This document shows, in pieces, positions 56,929 to 60,128 of a stretch of DNA of 60,128 nucleotides. The notes beneath the pieces are model-generated. The model had not been told where the DNA came from and ran no database searches. It saw nothing but the letters and a program-made list of their open reading frames with translations. Both the position numbers and the translations under genes were made by a program. Position 1 is the stretch's first letter. Every line of letters starts with the position of its first letter. The stretch is from an uncultured Neisseriaceae bacterium (lineage in GTDB: Bacteria; Pseudomonadota; Gammaproteobacteria; Burkholderiales; Neisseriaceae), in NCBI GenBank assembly GCA_945267035.1, contig CALYOS010000009.1, positions 1 to 60,128 of the forward strand. Direction: 5' to 3'.

Positions 56929-57390
56929 TTGCATACACGCATCGTCATACAGACTGAAGAATTCAATCTGGCTGAGGAAATCTCACAAGCACAAAGCTAT
57001 GCAGATGATATTGGCGCATTAGTGAGCTTTGTCGGACTCGTTCGCGGTAACGATCAGCCACAAAACCCCTTAAGCCATTTACATTTGACCCATATGCCCA
57101 TAGTAACCGAACATGAGATCAGCAAAATTATTACCCAAGCCACACAACGCTGGTCATTAACCTATGCCTGCGTGATTCACCGCGTAGGAGAACTTGCAGT
57201 TGGTGCGCCAATCGTTTTAGTCCTCACAGCCAGCAGCCACCGGCATGATGCATACTTAGCAAATCGTTTCATCATGGATTTTCTAAAAACTGAAGCACCA
57301 TTCTGGAAAAAAGAATACTATATTAATGGCGAGCAACGCTGGGTAGACATGAAACAAAGCGATCAGCAACATACCTTATCATGGCAATAA
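56929..57390 (+). CDS. moaE: Molybdopterin synthase catalytic subunit MoaE
   Basis: MoaE converts precursor Z to molybdopterin using the MoaD thiocarboxylate. The start is a TTG, not ATG, supported by a perfect AGGAGG seven bases upstream that overlaps the moaD stop. The 153-residue protein has GALVSFVGLVRGND and the catalytic-lysine region EAPFWKKEYYINGEQRWVD. It overlaps mobA by ten bases. Confidence 0.95.
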   Translation: MHTRIVIQTEEFNLAEEISQAQSYADDIGALVSFVGLVRGNDQPQNPLSHLHLTHMPIVTEHEISKIITQATQRWSLTYACVIHRVGELAVGAPIVLVLTASSHRHDAYLANRFIMDFLKTEAPFWKKEYYINGEQRWVDMKQSDQQHTLSWQ

Positions 57391-57980
57391 ACTCTCAACT
57401 TGGAATAATTATTCTCGCTGGCGGACTAGGTAAACGTGTCGGAGGCGCCAACAAAGCATTAATGATGCTTAATGGGCAACCTATGCTTCAGCAGGTGATA
57501 CAGCAAATCAAAGATAGCAGTGAACACATTATCATTAGTGCTAATCGTGATATAACATTGATCCAGCAATATGATTATCCCGTCTGCTCTGACTTACCAA
57601 CATATCGTCACATGGGACCGTTAGCCGGCATCATCAGTGCAGCAACCCTGTTGCCACCTCAGATCGATTTCATACAAATTGTACCTTGTGATTTGCCTTT
57701 CATTACCAGCAACATCATCGAACATCTTTATCAGCAATTGCATCACCAACCTGAACTTCATATTGTCTATGCCGCCGACCCCAGCAAGCAGCATCCTATC
57801 GTCTGCCAAATGCGTCGTCATCATCTGACAAAAGTTGAACAGCAACTCAACAGTACAGGTAAACACAGCATGCGCTCAATCATCGAACCCTATCCACATA
57901 GTATCGTAACCTTTAACAATAGCATCCCCTTCACCAATTACAACAATAGCGCCATGTTTGCCAGCTGCGCTAGGGAGTAA
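57381..57980 (+). CDS. mobA: Molybdenum cofactor guanylyltransferase MobA
   Basis: MobA attaches GMP to molybdopterin, giving the bis-MGD cofactor used by nitrate, DMSO/TMAO and formate enzymes. The 199-residue protein opens with IIILAGGLGKRVGGANKAL, the nucleotide loop, followed by the YRHMGPLAGIISA and VPCDLPFI metal-site segments. Its presence implies that the organism has DMSO-reductase-family enzymes, encoded outside this window. Confidence 0.94.
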   Translation: MAINSQLGIIILAGGLGKRVGGANKALMMLNGQPMLQQVIQQIKDSSEHIIISANRDITLIQQYDYPVCSDLPTYRHMGPLAGIISAATLLPPQIDFIQIVPCDLPFITSNIIEHLYQQLHHQPELHIVYAADPSKQHPIVCQMRRHHLTKVEQQLNSTGKHSMRSIIEPYPHSIVTFNNSIPFTNYNNSAMFASCARE

Positions 57981-57986
57981 CAAACC

Positions 57987-59177
57987 ATGATGGATTTTTA
58001 TCAAGGTCAGCAGAACCTATTACAACAAGCCGGCCGTATCGTTGAAAGCGAAACAATTCCAATCGATCAGGCATCAGGTCGCATACTGGCGCAAACACTT
58101 AGTGCCAGTCTGGATGCGCCCGCTTTTAACAACAGCGCCATGGATGGCTATGCTATTTGTGGATTGAAATCAAAAGAATGGCAACTAATAGGTACTGTGG
58201 CTGCCGGGGACCCACAGCAAATCAAATTGCAGTCTGGTCAGGCCGTACGTATTTATACTGGAGCCCGAATTCCAGAAAATACCGATGCAGTTATCATGCA
58301 GGAAAATATTAGCATCATTGCTGATACTATTAAAAGCACTCAAATGCCCAAAGCTGGTGAAAACATCCGTTATCAGGGTGAAGAGCTTCATCAAGGAGAT
58401 ACCCTGCTGCAAAATGGTGCCTTTTTAAATGCACAAGCAATTGGATTAGCTGCTGCACAAGGAGCCAGACAATTACAGGTTTATCAAAAATTACGTGTCA
58501 TTATCTTCACCACTGGAGATGAATTAGTCAGCGATAATAGCGATCGAAAACAAAACCAAATCTACGACAGCAATCGCCCCATGCTGTTCGCCGAGCTAAA
58601 GCAACACGCCTTTATCGAACCCATTGATGGAGGTATTTTGCCAGATGATTTGGACACCATCACCACTACTCTTGCTCAAGCCACGAGCACCAATCACAGT
58701 ATCATCATTTCTGGCGGTGCCTCAGTCGGTGATCGCGACTTTGTTAAACCAGCAATCGCCCAACTCGGCCGCATCGAACAATGGAAATTAGCCATCAAAC
58801 CGGGTAAACCCTTTGGTTGGGGTAGGATCAAACACTGTCAGATTATGCTATTACCTGGTAATCCAGTTGCCAGCTTTGTTACCTTCAAATTGCTTGGTCT
58901 CCCTGCACTACACAATGCAGCTGGTCGCCTCCAAACCGATGCACTGCCCCAAAGTTACCAAGCCAAAGCAGCCTTCACCATCTTGCCTAATCAGCAAAAA
59001 CGCCGCCAATTTCTTCGCGGTACATTACGCTTTACGGATACTGGACCAGAAGTACAACCACTGATCAAGCAAGGTTCACATATGCTGTCTGGCTGTGTAC
59101 AGGCACAAGTATTGATTGATATTCCTGGCGAAACAAACATTGAACCAGGCCAATGGCTAACGGTATATCCGATATAA
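57987..59177 (+). CDS. moeA: Molybdopterin molybdenumtransferase MoeA
   Basis: MoeA inserts molybdenum into the pterin. The 396-residue protein has the typical SAMDGYAI-type motif (NNSAMDGYAICG near residue 50), then IYTGARIPENTDAVIMQEN. The MoCF-binding core with IFTTGDEL and SGGASVGDRDFVKPA follows, then LLPGNPVASFVTFKLL. It is the last gene of moaD-moaE-mobA-moeA, six bases after mobA. Confidence 0.96.
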   Translation: MMDFYQGQQNLLQQAGRIVESETIPIDQASGRILAQTLSASLDAPAFNNSAMDGYAICGLKSKEWQLIGTVAAGDPQQIKLQSGQAVRIYTGARIPENTDAVIMQENISIIADTIKSTQMPKAGENIRYQGEELHQGDTLLQNGAFLNAQAIGLAAAQGARQLQVYQKLRVIIFTTGDELVSDNSDRKQNQIYDSNRPMLFAELKQHAFIEPIDGGILPDDLDTITTTLAQATSTNHSIIISGGASVGDRDFVKPAIAQLGRIEQWKLAIKPGKPFGWGRIKHCQIMLLPGNPVASFVTFKLLGLPALHNAAGRLQTDALPQSYQAKAAFTILPNQQKRRQFLRGTLRFTDTGPEVQPLIKQGSHMLSGCVQAQVLIDIPGETNIEPGQWLTVYPI

Positions 59178-59190
59178 TTAAATAATCCAA

Positions 59191-59232
59191 TTCCAGCCCA
59201 AAAGTCTGTTAAACAAACAGGCTTTTCTGGAA
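59191..59232 (+). terminator. Terminator of the moa-mob-moe operon
   Basis: AAAAGTCTGTT (59200-59210) pairs with AACAGGCTTTT (59216-59226) with one G-U. Outer arms TTCCAG and CTGGAA extend the stem. It lies 14 bases after the moeA stop. Confidence 0.75.
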
Positions 59233-60128
59233 TTTATCTGTTATCCACAATAGCTTGCAATATTGATCAAATTTATTAATCTGCTATGTATATCTTAGCT
59301 TAATAAAAATATAACCAACAATTTGGTCCTGCCTAACTTTTGCTTAAAGATAAAGTGATGCAATAAGCAAATCACAGCCAGAGTAAATTATTTAACTTCA
59401 AATACAGTAATAGTGACTGGGCGTCTATTTGATAGCTAATTCAACTACATTTACCGGATGAATATGCTAATCAAACGCATCGAATAAGAGCGCTAATTAA
59501 CTCACCTTCATTGTTCAAGCAATGATCAATGCCACTACACCACTCAATAATCTCGACAATTAGATTAACAGCATATTTAACATATCAATATCTTGATCTG
59601 TCCGTAATTCTTTATCACCATAGGCTCGCACTTCTAACTCTCCCTACTAAAATCTGTTTACCCTCTAATTTTTAAAGTTTACCTATCAGACTGGCTTTTA
59701 AACTATTATCAACATCTGGATTAAATTTAGGTATAACACGAATGAGCGCACAAGCAATTAAAAATAGCCCCACTCACAATAGGTAAACACAGTTTTTATT
59801 TGCATGACTATTTTCCGAATTGACTGAATAACAGTTATACCCAAAGTATACAAATATTCCCTAACAACTAAATACAAAGCATGATTGCTTACTTTGTTAC
59901 ACATGCTAAGAAAGTCATTGCTTTATTCTACATTGACGCAAAATATAGATGGCGATGGCGATTAAAAACATCATTTGCACTGAATTATTTGAATAAAATA
60001 ATTAATTAAAAATCATGATCCACTTTTAATCATTTATATGGTTTTAATATAATAGAATTAGTATTCATCATAATCATTAACCAAAATTTTATTATTTTTC
60101 TCCATCTTTCTAAATAAGACCCAATTCA
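59233..60128. other. Right-end gap, nothing intact
   Basis: About 900 AT-rich bases with no gene recognised. A perfect DnaA-box-like TTATCCACA occurs at 59241-59249, directly after the moeA terminator. Stops are frequent in all frames. Confidence 0.45.

Noticed and set aside
1-60128. CRISPR arrays, insertion sequences or prophage
   Set aside because: No regularly spaced repeats, no transposase or integrase frame with catalytic motifs, and no phage structural genes were seen.

Overview
The window looks like chromosome of an AT-rich, host-restricted member of the Neisseriaceae, most like Snodgrassella. That placement is inferred from protein character: NagZ, PNPase, Pcm, MacAB and the rimI-linked glycosylase-like protein all have a neisserial look. 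Supporting signs are a 10-bp core matching the neisserial DNA-uptake dialect GCTGCCTGAA, used as an inverted pair in the pnp terminator, and a complete cytochrome bd module, which fits a microaerobic gut niche. No database was searched. There are about 45 protein genes, two tRNAs and no rRNA, CRISPR array or intact mobile element. Coding density is only about 73 percent. Several AT-rich gaps hold visibly broken small genes, consistent with ongoing gene decay.

Layout. 0.2-3.4 kb: a MetE-like methyltransferase and mpl (murein peptide recycling). 4.6-10.3 kb, minus strand: pnp, rpsO, truB and nagZ (RNA turnover, translation, murein recycling). 10.6-12.1 kb: a decayed AT-rich patch with one intact LprI-like secreted protein between two broken small genes. 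12.2-18.1 kb, minus strand: an HtrA-type protease, nth, a thermonuclease, rpiA, ispF, ispD and dnaQ. 18.1-18.7 kb: a gene-free gap with a plus-strand promoter and terminator, a candidate small transcript. 18.7-23.3 kb: macA-macB-tolC-like efflux operon. 23.8-28.0 kb: coaD, then adhE behind a promoter whose predicted transcript start lies at a 33-bp palindrome.

28.5-31.8 kb: small lipoprotein, DUF423, DUF3592 and secreted-protein genes plus one broken gene. 32.0-39.6 kb, all minus strand: gluQ, cydD, cydC, cydA, cydB and the tiny cydX, i.e. the bd quinol oxidase and its maturation exporter. 39.9-43.9 kb, plus strand: tsaB, rimI, a uracil-glycosylase-like protein with a clamp-loader-psi-like N-terminus, then a CPA2 antiporter. 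44.0-44.2 kb: tRNA-Val and tRNA-Asp with a shared terminator. 45.6-48.9 kb: a LysR regulator, an aldo/keto reductase and a zinc alcohol dehydrogenase. 49.0-54.4 kb, minus strand: pcm, surE, a DASS carboxylate transporter and an orphan polyamine-binding lipoprotein. 55.5-59.2 kb: molybdenum-cofactor synthesis, moaA divergent from moaD-moaE-mobA-moeA.

Taken together the genes suggest a respiring organism that imports di- or tricarboxylates, uses a high-affinity bd oxidase, can carry acetyl-CoA to ethanol through AdhE, and assembles molybdoenzymes encoded elsewhere. The most interesting leads are the degenerate glycosylase beside rimI, the orphan small transcript near 18.4 kb, and the cluster of small decaying genes.
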